A stretch of DNA of 64,000 nucleotides, taken from the NCBI GenBank assembly GCA_963585895.1, contig OY757934.1, forward strand, positions 37,423,336-37,487,335, given 5' to 3'. This DNA comes from Sepioteuthis lessoniana. Taxonomy: Eukaryota > Mollusca > Cephalopoda > Myopsida > Loliginidae. A model generated the notes under the pieces. It worked only from the letters and a program-made list of their open reading frames with translations. It was not told where the DNA came from and ran no database searches. This document shows, piece after piece, positions 35,145 to 46,445 of the stretch. Numbering within the stretch: the first letter of the stretch is position 1; each line of letters opens with the position of its first letter. The position numbers and the translations under genes are program-made.

Positions 35145-35380
35145 TTTATCATTGTAAGAAATGGAATCGTCAACCAGAGTTGAAACCCTTAACGAGGCTG
35201 TTTGCGTTTCACTTCGCGTTAATGCCCTTTTGAAAGGGAGGAATCAGCAATAGGTAGAGTTTTAGGACAGACTAGGTTCTTTAGCTTTGGTTGGGAGGAA
35301 AATGATGAATTCAAAACAAAAAAAATCTTTACTCTACTTAAAAATTGATTATGTGTCACCACGGAGTGATGGATAAATAC
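35145..35380 (+). mobile_element. Family A SINE, old copy
   Basis: Strongly diverged plus-strand copy with GTTGAAACCCTTAACGAGG, TTTAGGACAGACTAGGTTC and AAATTGATTATGTGTCACC. A younger inverted copy follows 30 bp later. Confidence 0.7.
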
Positions 35381-35407
35381 ATTCATGAGAGAAATACATT
35401 TTATTAT

Positions 35408-35704
35408 CATATTTACCACCCCCTCCGCGCGGACAGGATATAACACAAGGTCAATTTTTTAAGCGGAGTTTAACAGGTTTGAATTCAGAGTTTTCCTTCT
35501 CCTAGACTTGTTGCCTCACTAAGGCTAAAGAACCCCATCTGCCTTACCATTTACCCATAGCTGGAGGGAGAGAATAATTGGATTCATACCTTTCCCAAGG
35601 GTATTAGTGCTATGTGAAATTCAATCAGTCTCGTCCAGGATTTGAACTAGTGTCACCGCGTCCATTTCCTACGACGATAACCATTACACCACGGGCACCT
35701 CCGC
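35408..35704 (-). mobile_element. Family A SINE with perfect 15-bp target duplication
   Basis: Minus-strand copy from ATATTTACC to the complement of the tRNA-like head (ACCATTACACCACGGGCACC). AATACATTTTATTAT flanks it at 35393-35407 and 35705-35719. Confidence 0.93.
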
Positions 35705-35864
35705 AATACATTTTATTATGGGTTAGTATAGTTTGAAATCTGTAACTTTCATCGCACAAGAGCGATTAAACTAATTTTTGGCACGTGACAAAAGTAGGCG
35801 TGCCAATGAAACATTGATGATATGAAATACTTTATTAATTATAAAAAAACACAATAATTCTGCA

Positions 35865-36697
35865 GAAGCAACCTAGATTATTGACGGTGTTTATGAGATA
35901 GATTATTTAAATAAAAGACGTTTTCGAAGATTTTTGAACTGTTTAAGAATGGTGACATCAGCTTAAGAGATGCGCCACGAACAGTTCGTCATGTTGAGTT
36001 AAATAATGATCTGCGTTTTTTTCTCTGAATTCCATAGAAACAGTGCTGTCACGGTTGAACTATTTGCTCAAAATTAAATTCAAGTCATTCAACTGTACAT
36101 TCTCATCTGCAACATTTTGAATGATGTCTTAGAAAATGCGTTCTGCGTGATTTTACAGCCGTCAGGAGTGGATCTCTGCCCTTCACGAGTGTCATATGAA
36201 TGGATCGCGACATTTTTCCATCATATTATGTGTGTCTGTTGAAGAAAATGCCTATTTTGAAAGAATCTAAAGCAATGTTGTGAATAGCTTTCTTGAAGCG
36301 AACAAACTTTTGTACAACGTAAAATGGAAGCTCCATCCAAGGAAAGCTTTGGAAAATTGCGTTGGGGTTGATCCAATTTGAGTTGCTATCAACCAATAAT
36401 AGGATTACAGCAGGTATCTCTTGTCAGCGGTTAAAGTGTATAAACACCGAGTTGAAGTAAAAGATACCCATTTCAATCAATCGTGAAGGTATATTGTTCT
36501 ATTCCAAGAATACACGGCCGCACAGAGCAAATATACCCTAAGAAAAGGTTGATAACTTTGACCTGTAAATAATTCTACGCCTTTTCTATTTCTACTGATA
36601 TTGTTCCAACCGATTACTATATTTTCAAGAGTTTACAGAAATATCTTGATGAACTACTTCTCAAAACACAGAAAGAATTAGAAACTACCCCCTATTC
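35865..36697 (+). mobile_element. Decayed mariner transposase gene
   Basis: In shifting plus frames I read FELFKNGDISLRDAPR (the helix-turn-helix region, like WFxRFxxGDxxLxDxPR), then KLHPRKALEN and LLSTNNRITAGISCQRLK. These are followed by NREGILFYSKNTRPH (the second catalytic region, normally HQDNARPH) and IVPTDYYIFKSLQKYL (after the last catalytic Asp, PDLAPSDYHLF). This order identifies mariner. The catalytic Asp of the DNARPH region is lost and several frame changes are present, so it is inactive. Inverted ends are not clear. Confidence 0.8.
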
Positions 36698-36698
36698 A

Positions 36699-37184
36699 TA
36701 CGAGGTGGGATGAAAAGTATGGAAATTGAATCTGTAATCTTCAAAAATAAAATTAAATTCATTTAAATAAATTGGCACCGAGATGAGCAAATTTTAACAT
36801 TAAGAGATGATACCAAGACGTCTGCACTGCTTTCAAGGCTTGATTTGAACGAATCAGAACCAATTCTTAAAATGCTTTCTGATCAGTAGCTTTTGGAAAA
36901 ACACAGGACTGTGCAAGTGCAACAGTCTCAATACTGACTCGAGCTAGGTTTCTGTGGCCGGTTCCTAAACTGAAAATTAATCCCAAAGATGATATTTGAG
37001 GATGAGGCGGGGCACACACACACACAAAAAAAAGGGGATTTCAGAAATGCTTCGATCAATAGAAAGGTTACTGGCATAAGTATAAAAATACCAAGGGCAG
37101 TATTTTGAGAAAATTAACGTTTGCCTCATTTCTTATTTGTCTTGAGAAAAAGTTTCAGTCCCGACACTTTGAACACACCTCGTA
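36699..37184. mobile_element. Short mariner-ended element
   Basis: It starts TACGAGGTG (36699) and ends CACCTCGTA (37184), the outer inverted ends typical of a mariner lineage whose ends read TACGAGGTG followed by G/T-rich sequence. The 486-bp interior has no transposase frame. It is probably a deletion derivative next to the decayed mariner. Confidence 0.6.
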
Positions 37185-37777
37185 TTTTGTTAATTTTCAG
37201 GCAGCTTTATAATTCCATTCTTCCAGAATATCTTTATCGCTGGCGGCAAAGAAATTCTCTGGAGGCTTTTGCAGTTTTCTTAGAAATAGATTTTTTTCAT
37301 GAAGAAAATTCTGTAAAAACTATGATAAATAATATTCAAAATTCAATATCTTATCAATAAACTAGGAGAGTTACACCTTTCCAGCCCAGCAGTAACATAT
37401 TTTTCATGAATATCAAAAAACCATGCCTTTTAATGCTAAAATATTACGTCATTTCTTTTAATTAAATCTGGTTAGAAGCTTTTTGATCAAAAATAAAATA
37501 AAAAAATTAAATCTATAAAGGTTAAACACGTTTCGATTACGAAACATAAAATACATCAAAGATTAGCATTTATATATATTAAAAAAAAAGGAATTGAAAT
37601 AAGACTTGTCTGTGATTTTGTTTTTGTTTTTGCTTTTATGCAAATTTATTTTTGTAATAATTCTAATCTTTCATCTAAATTTTGTCAAGTTTTAAAAAGT
37701 ATGAAACTTTGCTATTTATTTACTGTTAATCTGAAATTATATTATTATGAAAACACGAAGAATGTACATTTCGAGTG

Positions 37778-37780
<3 letters not shown>
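37185..37780. other. AT-rich spacer
   Basis: Nothing recognised. The 79-codon frame running out of the mariner end has no motif. Confidence 0.45.
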
Positions 37781-37782
<2 letters not shown>

Positions 37783-37838
<56 letters not shown>

Positions 37839-37992
37839 GTAGAAAAGTCGATAAACCAAAACACTGACAACTGATTTAGCAATAAAATAAAGACAGAATA
37901 TCATTGCTAAATCCATTGTCAGTGCTTTGGCTTATTCCCTTTGCCACTTATTTTTCTCATCTTGTCAGATGTACCAAAATCTACCATTTCTT

Positions 37993-38075
<83 letters not shown>

Positions 38076-38234
38076 ATACATTAGTGGCTTCGCCGATATC
38101 GAGGTCTTACCGAAGAACTATTCTCTCAAGTCTATCTACTTAGAAGCGATAAAAATTCTCTCAGAACAAATTATTTGTTCTTGAATTTGATTGAACTCAA
38201 CATCCTGACTCGAACTATCATGATTTTTAACTCA

Positions 38235-38318
<84 letters not shown>
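37783..38318. repeat. (TA)n, (CA)n(TA)n and (TA)n arrays
   Basis: TA 37783-37832, CA/TA 37993-38075 and TA 38239-38318 (about 40 units), with unassigned unique links. Confidence 0.95.
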
Positions 38319-38320
<2 letters not shown>

Positions 38321-38389
38321 TTTCATGCTTAACAATGTTGATTTAGATTAATTTAATTGACAGTATAATCAAAACACAATAGATAGATG

Positions 38390-39640
38390 GACAAAGAGTC
38401 GCACCATAGCGGCCAAGATCTACAATGCTCTACTACTGCATTGAACCCAAAATTGAGAAGATATTTAGGAACAACCAAAATGGTTTTCGGAGAAATCGAT
38501 CCACGACATCTCAAATTTTGACTATCCGTCGAATTCTTGAAGGTGTACGAGAAAAAACCTAGAAACAACAAAATTATTTGACAACTTCTACCAGGCCTTC
38601 GACTCCATACACAGAGGGAAGATGGAGCAAATATTATTCGCCTACGGCCTACCCAAAGAAACTGTCGCAGCCATAATGATGCTATATAAAAAGACGTGTG
38701 TGTTCCCTGGATGGAGACACAGACTACTTCGACATTGATTGTAGCGGTGTGCTGCAAGGAGACACATTAGCCTCATACCTCTTCATCATCTGTCTGGACT
38801 ACGTGCTTAGAACGTCTATTGATAAAAAGAAAGACAACGGTTTCAAGCTGACAAAGGAAAGAAGCAGAAGATACCGTGCTTATACAAGCACGGACGTGGA
38901 CTACGCCGATGACTTAGCTCTTCTGGCAAATACATCCGCCGAAGCCGAAACTACATAGTCTGTGATGATCCGCTGCTGGCATAGGCCTCCATGTCAACGC
39001 AGACTAGTAGGAATACATGTACTTTGACCAAAGAAGCGACATCTCCACACTAAACGGTAGTTCTCTGAAACTAGTAGACAAGTTCACCTACCTAGGAAGA
39101 TGACAGACATCTACACGCGACTATCAAAGGGATGGACACCTACGATAGGCTATCGGTCATATGGAAATCAGAACTGACCAATAAAATAAAACGCAGTTTT
39201 TCCATACAGCTGTCGTGCCGATACTACTGTATGGATGCACTACATGGATGCTAACTAAACGTATGGAAAAAAAAGGTTGACGGCAATAACACAAGAACGC
39301 TGCAAGCAATATTATACAAGTCCTGGAGGCAGCACCCCACAAAACAGCAACTGTACGGCCACTTACCAGCCATCACGAAAACTATCCAAGTTAGACGAAC
39401 GAGACATGTGGGAAACTCCTGGAGAAGTAGGGATGGACTCATAAGTGACATACTCCTGTGGACCCCTTCACATGGACGAGCAAAGACAGGATGACCAGCT
39501 AGAACCTATATACAACAGTTCTGTGCTGATACAGGATGTAGCGTTGAAAACCTACCGGGAGCAATGGACGATAGAAAAGGGTGGCGGAAGAGGGCCAGGG
39601 AGATCTGTGCTCTCGGCACGACATAATGATGATGTTTCAT
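38390..39640 (+). mobile_element. LINE, 5'-truncated, RT and C-terminal region
   Basis: The longest copy of the ATGATG-tailed LINE. In order it encodes NQNGFRRNRSTTSQILTIRR (RT palm entry), the decayed AFDS box near 38590-38620, GVLQGDTLASYLFIICLDYVL, DVDYADDLALLA (YADD catalytic box at 38902-38913), KLVDKFTYLG-like sequence at 39068-39095 and the KSWRQHPTKQQLYGHL to REIRAG C-terminus. It ends in ATAATGATGATG. Frameshifts and stops break the RT, and the endonuclease half is missing, so it is dead. I think it is RTE-like but cannot fix the clade. The several short frames in this interval belong to it. Confidence 0.88.
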
Positions 39641-40172
39641 AATGTTACATGAAGAAAAATAACGTAGCTAGTTATTTCGGACTCATGAATAACTGCACCC
39701 AAAACAAACAAACCCTTATAATAAGATGACTCGGACGAATAGAGTCCTAGTTGAAATAATAAAAATAATATCTAAAAATCTTAAATGTTTTTACTTCCGT
39801 TTTTCAAAGAACACATTTTTGTTTCAATTAAAAAGTTAAATTTTTACTATAAGTATTTTTTCTGTTTATTATACAAGGGATTTAAATGCATCATAGGTCC
39901 CAAAATATTCGAGAACCATTAAATTTCTGTGTGTGTGTTTGTTTGTGTGTCATTCTCTGTGGGTCTGGGTCATTGATTTGTTCTGTTGACCCACATTTTG
40001 AGCGGTTACCATCAAAGATTGAAGTGGCAGCGAAGACAAGCGCTTATCCTCGGTCAAAGACACTTGTTTCAAAAATACAAAGAGAAAACATCGTTTATTT
40101 TTCATCATTAGAGCAAACACGCATGGGTAGAGATTTGATGAATTCTATTCAGAGAAAAATGTCATAGGATGC
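39641..40172. other. Unassigned spacer
   Basis: AT-rich then mixed. The 93-codon frame (39886-40167) has no recognised domain. Confidence 0.4.
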
Positions 40173-40262
40173 TGATTTGGTTTGGTTTAATTTTATGGCA
40201 TATCAACTATTGTTGGTTATTTAATGCCAAATCCTGTTTTTACTTATATATTATATACATCA

Positions 40263-40540
40263 TTAGTGGGTCGAGTGGTCCACAATGTCCCGCTAGACAA
40301 TCGTTCAATCCCAGGTCGTCATACCAAAAAATGGCCCTGGATGCCGCTTTGCTTAACACACCATTATAATGTAGGGATCAATGGTAAAGTGGAGTAGTCC
40401 AGGGAAAGGAGTAGCGCCCTGCCCCATACATCGGTATAGCAACTGATGAAAGGGGAGCCTTCTGATCACCCACGACTACGGTCGCCAACTTTTACCTTTT
40501 TGCATAGTAATAATATAAATGTTTTAGAGCCAATGTATTA
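40263..40540 (+). mobile_element. Family D SINE in family C
   Basis: GGGTCGAGTGGTCC, a box-B-like GTTCAATCCCAGGTC, ACCAAAAAATGGC, CTTTGCTTAACACACC and CGACTACGGTCGCC mark family D. ATATACATCA at 40253-40262 and 40541-40550 may be the target duplication. That would imply about 45 bp of A/T-rich tail after the D body. Confidence 0.8.
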
Positions 40541-40572
40541 ATATACATCAAAGTAATTCTAAACATAATGTG

Positions 40573-40765
40573 ACAGGGGTGTAATGGCTAACGAGCTGGA
40601 CTGCGACTTCGAAGTAAGCTAGCTCATTTTCGGACTAACACTCTTGGCAAAGGTTTGGACCCCTTTATTCTCCACCCAGTTCTGGGTTACACTGATGGCT
40701 TTGGAATTAAATAATCAACAAAGGTTTATATGCCATTAAACAAAGAAACCAAATCAAACCAAACA
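40573..40765 (+). mobile_element. Family B SINE
   Basis: Plus-strand copy: tRNA-like head GGGGTGTAATGGCTAACG, a decayed middle, GGCAAAGGTTTGGACCCC, then the shared module in B orientation (GTTTATATGCCATTAAAC) and an AAACCAAATCAAACC end. It lies within a split family C copy. Confidence 0.8.
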
Positions 40766-40930
40766 GATCTGTGTGACCCATAGATGGGACCCTAGCAATT
40801 ACTTCTACTCCATGTCAAAAAAGACTTGGGGATATTAGAAATATTGGTGAGACTGAATACTTCTCAGAGTTTCCACAACTGGAGCTTCACCATCAGGTAC
40901 AATGTCGGCATTTAGAAATAAGCTCATTCA

Positions 40931-41695
40931 TTTAATTCAGTAATTTATATTTATTTTTTATCCTGAATTATGCATATTTTTTCTTCAATGCATAGATTAG
41001 AATATTGTGTTTCTTTGTTAGGCGTTTTCTTTTTACATTATACTCTTTTCTATAATTGGGGTTTTATTTTATTTTATTTTATTTTATTATCTGCTACTTG
41101 TATTTTGAAATGATTTAGTTGTTTTCGTATATTTCCTTTTTCACTGATGTTTGTGATGGTAATAACTCGTTTTCAATTCTGTTATATGAATATATATTTT
41201 TCAGTAGTTTCATTTTCTTTTGTTGTGACTCTCACTTCAAATATTTGGTTTTTCTGCAATTTCCTTTTAATGAAGAGTTGCTTTTGTCTCTGCAATTTCA
41301 TAATTTCGTAGAGTTATTTCTTTTTGTTATGGTGATTTTTATCGGGTTTATGTTTTAATATTTTACGTAGTTTTAAGAATGTTTATTTTACATCATTTTG
41401 TACATTTTTGTTATATGATGGGTTAAACAGTAATAGATTTTTTCTCGTTATTTTCTTTTCTGTTTTATTTTTTGTAGAGCTATAACATGTGGCTCTTTTC
41501 TTTTTTCTTACTTTTTCAATGTAACTTTGTTAGAGAATTTATTTGGTCGTCTTCAGTTGAGTTTTTAAGTACGTACTTTATTATAAATGAAATATAGTTA
41601 TAAAAAGCACACACACACACATACACACACGTATAAATATAACCAGTGGTAACTCAAGGTTATCAATATCAATCGATAACATTATTAACATAATA
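40931..41695. other. T-rich spacer with (TTTTA)n
   Basis: A TTTTA array near 41060-41088. The 79-codon frame nearby reflects T-richness. Nothing else recognised. Confidence 0.5.
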
Positions 41696-41716
41696 ATAAT
41701 AATAATAATAATAATC
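41696..41716. repeat. (AAT)n microsatellite
   Basis: Seven AAT units. Confidence 0.9.
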
Positions 41717-41765
41717 ATAATTTACTATATGTATAACATCGGATATAAGAAGAATTTTGGTATCC

Positions 41766-42303
41766 AATGACTTGCGCAGTCGACTGAGGCTGTAGAATAC
41801 ATCGACTGCATCTCTGCAGAGGGATAAGATTCTCCCAATGAGCATCCTGGATATGACATTAAACAATCTGATTGTGAGGCTCCAGTAATGCTGGAATTTG
41901 AATAATACAGAATATCCCTTCATTGCCATCACTCCCTGGTCCACTCTGGCTTGTAGTGGTAATACCTGAAAGGGTCCTAACTATGAGTCAAATATAACTC
42001 TTCAACATTCAGAGTGCGAACAAATGACAGATGCTAAATTGAATTGTTTGAAAGAGAAATGTTTGATGATTAAACCAATCAACTGATTTTTAATTAAATT
42101 GTTAGTGATACATAGCAATACTTCGAAACATTCAATTTTGTTGACTTATGCTAAACTCAATTTGTAGAAATAGAACTATTTGATTATTTGACTTTGTGTA
42201 TCTACAAAATGTGTTAACAAATCATATATTTGATATATATGTAAAAACAGAATTTGGCATTAAATAATCAACAATAGTTGATATGCCATAAAACCAAACC
42301 ACT
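41766..42303 (-). repeat. Family C repeat, complete minus-strand copy
   Basis: From GCGCAGTCGACTGAGGCTGTA (3' block) through CAGTAATGCTGGAATTTGAA and ATGAGTCAAATATAAC to the head TTGATATGCCATAAAACC. The head, internal units and 3' block are all present. The 91-codon minus frame is inside it. Confidence 0.88.
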
Positions 42304-42360
42304 TGTTGTTTTGTATTATTTTCAGAAGACTAAATTACGAAAATAGTTCTTTTTTGCAAT

Positions 42361-42363
<3 letters not shown>

Positions 42364-42429
<66 letters not shown>
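42364..42429. repeat. (TG)n microsatellite
   Basis: TG array of about 33 units. Confidence 0.97.
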
Positions 42430-42431
<2 letters not shown>

Positions 42432-43037
42432 CGCGTAAGAGTGTGAGTGTATGTATCTCTCATTAGGTGAGTAGGTTTTCCTTCTACCGGACTTTTCAAA
42501 TAAGTCAAAATAACGACTTATGCTTGGTCACATTTTTCTCTGCTTGCCTGTAGTAAAATAAAAGCAACCCTGTTGGATACCTTAACAAGTTACAGCCTTC
42601 TGTATGTATAAGTTTCTTATGTTGTTCGCTCATTTTTCATCATTCTTAGCCTTAATACTCGTTCTCTAATGAGATATAAGATCAATGACTTTTATACATT
42701 GGTTTGCACAACTCGTTTTATTTTTTAACTTAGGAAGATAAAGAAAATAAGGAAAAAAAGATGATGTTCCTAATGCAAATTGAACTTAGTATCAATGTCC
42801 CGTAAGGCTAACATATTTTCCATTATATTATCGAATCACTTCGAAGTTGGTCTGTTCGTTAGGTTTTTTTTATCACTTGCGTCAATTGGAAGAAAACGCA
42901 TTCACTACATAACACTAAAGTAGATATTTGACTTAAGGATAAAAAATTAACGGTTTAATGATTCCTATTTTGGAATTCTGACTTTCTGGTTATATATTAC
43001 TGTTTTGCTATTTTGACATCTATATATCATATGTAAA
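42430..43037. other. Unassigned AT-rich spacer
   Basis: Nothing recognised. Confidence 0.4.
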
Positions 43038-43043
43038 ATTGAT

Positions 43044-43079
<36 letters not shown>

Positions 43080-43085
43080 ATCAAT
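43038..43085. repeat. (TA)n-centred 48-bp hairpin
   Basis: ATTGATAAAATTATATA and its complement TATATAATTTTATCAAT enclose a TA array, making an almost perfect inverted repeat. Confidence 0.85.
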
Positions 43086-43147
43086 GTGGATGACAATATA
43101 TATACAGATATATTATGGTTTAAAAACAAGAAATTAAGAAATATATG

Positions 43148-43167
43148 AGTGTGTGTGTGTGTGTGTG

Positions 43168-43217
<50 letters not shown>

Positions 43218-43232
43218 TGTGTGTGTGTGTGT
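43148..43232. repeat. (TG)n(GA)n(TG)n array
   Basis: Compound array just before a family C head. The Thr/His and Ser/Leu minus frame is its translation. Confidence 0.95.
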
Positions 43233-43235
43233 ATT

Positions 43236-44425
43236 GATTGTTTGGTAGGTTTGTTGTGTTTTCCGGCATATCAACCCTTGTAGGTTATTTAATGCCAAAA
43301 ATATATATATTTTCCAACGAATATTTTGCAGGTAACAATTTTCAACCGAGCTAGAGCTTAATAAATGAGGTTGCAAGTATGGCTATCTAATCCTAAAAGT
43401 TTTTTTGGTACACTGTTAAATGGTTTCAAGTACTGCTATTTGTATCATAGTTAAAAAACGAATACGTAAAATACAACTATACAAATATACGGATATGTAA
43501 AATGTTCATATGCATAGGAATCCCAAAACACTGACGACTTTCTTTTTGTTCAGGTACGAAACGCTTATTAACTTTTTTTTTACTTTTTGTTTTTTGACAC
43601 ACTTTTTTCTATGCTGACCGTTCCATCTGACCCAACAAACGCGCGGCGCATCCCGTAGGTACCAGCTGGACTGCCCTCGCCCAGGCTTAAAAATCAGCTC
43701 ACCTTGCCCAGCTTCAAATCTCAACTAACTGACCCAAAAAACGCGCGGCGCATCCCGTAGACCACAACTGGACTGGCCTCGCCCAGATCCGAATCTCAAC
43801 TAGCCTCGCCCAGAGACAAATCTCAACTGACTGCTTTTTTTCAAAATCACCAAGAATCCCCGCCCACCGCTTCCGGGCATGACGTCATTCACACCCCAGT
43901 CCTATTTTCTATTTGGGGTTTTTATTATGACATTTGTGACTGTCACATCCTCCGCGCACGAGCGTGAACTGTACTCAATGTGTGCACCTGCACGTGCACT
44001 AAGCCGATAGTTCTAAGTCCAACCAAACCGAATGATAAGATATAATAAACGAAAATGATTAATATAAAAAAAAAATCATTCCGCAATTATATAACATATT
44101 TAACGCTAGTAATTCTTTTCAACCTTATCAATTCATTTGTAAACAGTTGAATTTCCAAGAATTGCTATGTGATACAAATATTCAGTTTAACAGTCATGTT
44201 TGCCCACACTTAAATGTCTTCAAGCATATTAAGTGATTATTTGACCCATAGATTGGACTCTATCAGGTAGAATCACTCCGGATCAAAGGAGACCTGGGAA
44301 TAATTAGTGCGAAGGGGTATTCTACATTCTCCAGTCTGGAGCCTCTCTATTAAATGGCTTAGTGTCATAACCAGGACACTCGTTGGGGGAGGATCTTAAT
44401 TCTCTTCAGTAATACAGTTGGCGTA
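43236..44425 (+). repeat. Family C repeat split by a CpG-rich cassette
   Basis: The head is at 43240-43310 (TTCCGGCATATCAACCC), internal units run to about 43450, then resume near 44100 (GAATTTCCAAGAATTGCTATG). The 3' block ends near 44425. The cassette at about 43451-44095 lies between. Confidence 0.7.
43451..44095 (-). mobile_element. CpG-rich insert with 102-bp repeats, possible LINE 5' end
   Basis: About 640 bp with high GC and many CpGs in an otherwise AT-rich repeat. TGACCCAACAAACGCGCGGC at 43628 recurs as TGACCCAAAAAACGCGCGGC at 43730, a 102-bp period. Smaller CCTCGCCCAG and AATCTCAACT units recur inside. A perfect TGACGTCA site lies at 43880-43887. A 72-codon minus frame (43506-43724) starts inside the repeats. 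Promoter monomers followed by a minus-strand ORF would suit the 5' end of a LINE, but I recognise no protein domain. The strand is inferred. Confidence 0.4.
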
Positions 44426-44440
44426 TTTTCTTTTTCTCCC

Positions 44441-44455
44441 CCCTCTCTCTCTCTC

Positions 44456-44515
<60 letters not shown>

Positions 44516-44579
44516 CACGTATATATATGCATATATATGTGTGTGTATTTACACACATGTATATACGTATCTCTCTTTT

Positions 44580-44618
<39 letters not shown>

Positions 44619-44629
44619 TATATATGCAC

Positions 44630-44665
<36 letters not shown>
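44441..44665. repeat. (CT)n, (TA)n, (TG)n, (TA)n, (GA)n cluster
   Basis: Alternating dinucleotide arrays directly after family C. The overlapping plus and minus frames are repeat translations. Confidence 0.95.
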
Positions 44666-45019
44666 CGAGTTGATGCATAAGCATTTTGTTCTCTCATCCC
44701 TCTCGGTCGGTCGTTCGTCTACATACTGTTCTATTTTTCATCGTGACCCCCATGCTTGTCCATATTCTTTGCTAGGATGAACAATAACAATATCTTATTT
44801 GTGTGTATTTTTTTTTATTGATTTTCGACTCTTGCCCAGTTCGTGAATCATGGGGAATAAGCGAGACTATAAATGGAAAAGGATGTTGAGCCTTCAATCG
44901 ATCACGGCAAACTGATTTTATGTTTGTAACTTCTAGGATATTAGTCATCTGGCTTAACGATTTCAGTATGATGTCAATTATACTGAGTTAAAATCTTTTA
45001 AAAGTATCTACTCTACAGG
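44666..45019. other. Unassigned spacer
   Basis: Nothing recognised. Confidence 0.4.
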
Positions 45020-45089
<70 letters not shown>

Positions 45090-45092
45090 ATA
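45020..45092. repeat. (TA)n microsatellite, Tc1 target
   Basis: TA array that supplied the TA target of the transposon that follows. Confidence 0.95.
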
Positions 45093-46440
45093 AAGTGGTG
45101 GAAGTGAGTATAAGACACCCCACACTCTTAATAATTGTCTTATTGCTGCACAAACTCCTCTTAAGATTTATACGTGGTACCTAGATCCGAGGGAATTAGT
45201 TTTTGATTTCCACCAAAAAACAAGTTAGTAAGAAAAATACGATTTCGAGGGTAGAAAAAAGTAAAAGACAGTTTTGAAGTTTTGTATTTAACAGCAAAAT
45301 TGTACAAAATTCAATATTTACATTTATTCCCTTTCAACTGTAATACTTCAACACAATTGTTTTGGATTGAATCAATAATTTTTCTGAGAGTTTCAGATGG
45401 AATTTCATTCCAATACTGTCTAATGCAAGATTTTAAAGTTTCTTTATCTTCAAATCGACGTTTATTTTTATATAATCTTCTTGACAAAATTCCCCACAAT
45501 TTTTCTATTGGGTTTAAATCTGGAGACTTAGTGGGCCAGTCCAAAACTTCTATATTTTTTGTTTTAAACCAGTCTTTCGTTCGCTTAGAAGTGTGTATGT
45601 CTGTGTTGTCCTATTGAAAAACGGCATTGTTGGTGTCTAGACGATTCATAAGTGGGAAAATACTTTTTTTCTAACACATTGATATATCGAGCAGAATTTT
45701 GTTTCCCTTCCATCACTTCTAAATCAGCCTTTCCAAACGCAGAAAAAGCTCCCCAAGCCATAACGGATTCTTCTCCAAATAGTCTTTTCGAAAACAGCCG
45801 TTTCTTATTTCTTAAATCATGCTAATAACACAGGAAGCCATCGGACCCATCCAAATTAAATTTTTTCTCATCAGAAAATACCACGGTTTCCCATTTCTCC
45901 TTTGTCTATGTTACTTTTTTCTTTACCCAATCGACGGGCATCTTCCTGAGCTTAGCAGTTAAAGCAGAGGCTGTCTTCCTGTTTCGATATGCGAGATTTG
46001 GCGATTCATGGAGAAGTTGACGAACTCTTCTTGGAGTGATTGGTAAATTCTGAGACTTTTGCAGATCTATTGAGCTTGATTGTCCTTTTGAAGCTTCTCG
46101 AGAAAGCCAACATCTGGCTGCATTTGTAATTTTAAGTTGATGGACTGTCAGTTTTCTGGTGCCATATGCTTCAGGGTCCTTTAGATAATTCCTCACAACT
46201 GTTCAGGACCTCCAGTTTATAGGCAGAGATTTGCCCTTTTTTATTTTCATTAAGTGGGGAGTTCCTAGGCATTTTTCAGTAACTGTATTCAATTATGAAA
46301 TAAGAGTATTTTTATAATCGAATGAGTATACTAATACCCATCGAATCTAGAGATCACACCCAAATTTTCAGAAGATTTGCGTGGTAATATGAAAATTAAT
46401 TAGAATTTAATAGGGTGTCTTATATTGATTTCCACCACTG
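45093..46440 (-). mobile_element. Tc1-like DNA transposon with both ends
   Basis: The 1348-bp element is bounded by TA at 45091-45092 and 46441-46442. Its left end AAGTGGTGGAAGTGAGTATA and right end (complement CAGTGGTGGAAATCAATATA) are inverted repeats running on into AGACACCC. It carries a minus-strand transposase in two main pieces. The ends still match well, so the insertion is moderately young, but the reading frame is broken and it cannot make its own transposase. Confidence 0.93.
45311..46196 (-). pseudogene. Tc1-like transposase (DD34E), broken
   Basis: The N-terminal piece (46196 down to 45906) is about 96 residues with a paired-type helix-turn-helix: LKITNAARCWLSREASKG, PITPRRVRQLLHES. 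Next comes WETVVFSDEKKFNLDG with the first catalytic Asp, then MAWGAFS. The second Asp lies in DNTDIHTSK. The C-terminal piece (45544 down to 45311) has DWPTKSPDLNPIEKLWGIL with the catalytic Glu, 34 residues after that Asp as in Tc1 transposases. It ends naturally at GNKCKY. At least one in-frame stop precedes DNTDIH and another lies in the middle (after DGSDGFLCY). Confidence 0.92.
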
Positions 46441-46445
46441 TATAT

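Larger units (their letters stand above)
40173..40930 (+). repeat. Family C repeat split by D and B insertions
   Basis: The head is at 40173-40252 (GGTTTAATTTTATGGCATATC) and the 3' block at about 40766-40930 (CTGTGTGACCCATAGATGGG, CCACAACTGGAGCTTCACC). A D SINE and a B SINE lie between, all in the same orientation. Confidence 0.75.

Noticed and set aside
44365-44780. Ser/Leu, Tyr/Ile and Cys/Val repeat frames
   Set aside because: Translations of compound CT, TA and TG arrays on opposite strands.
45282-45617. 111-codon plus-strand frame
   Set aside because: It is the antisense of the Tc1 transposase C-terminal region.
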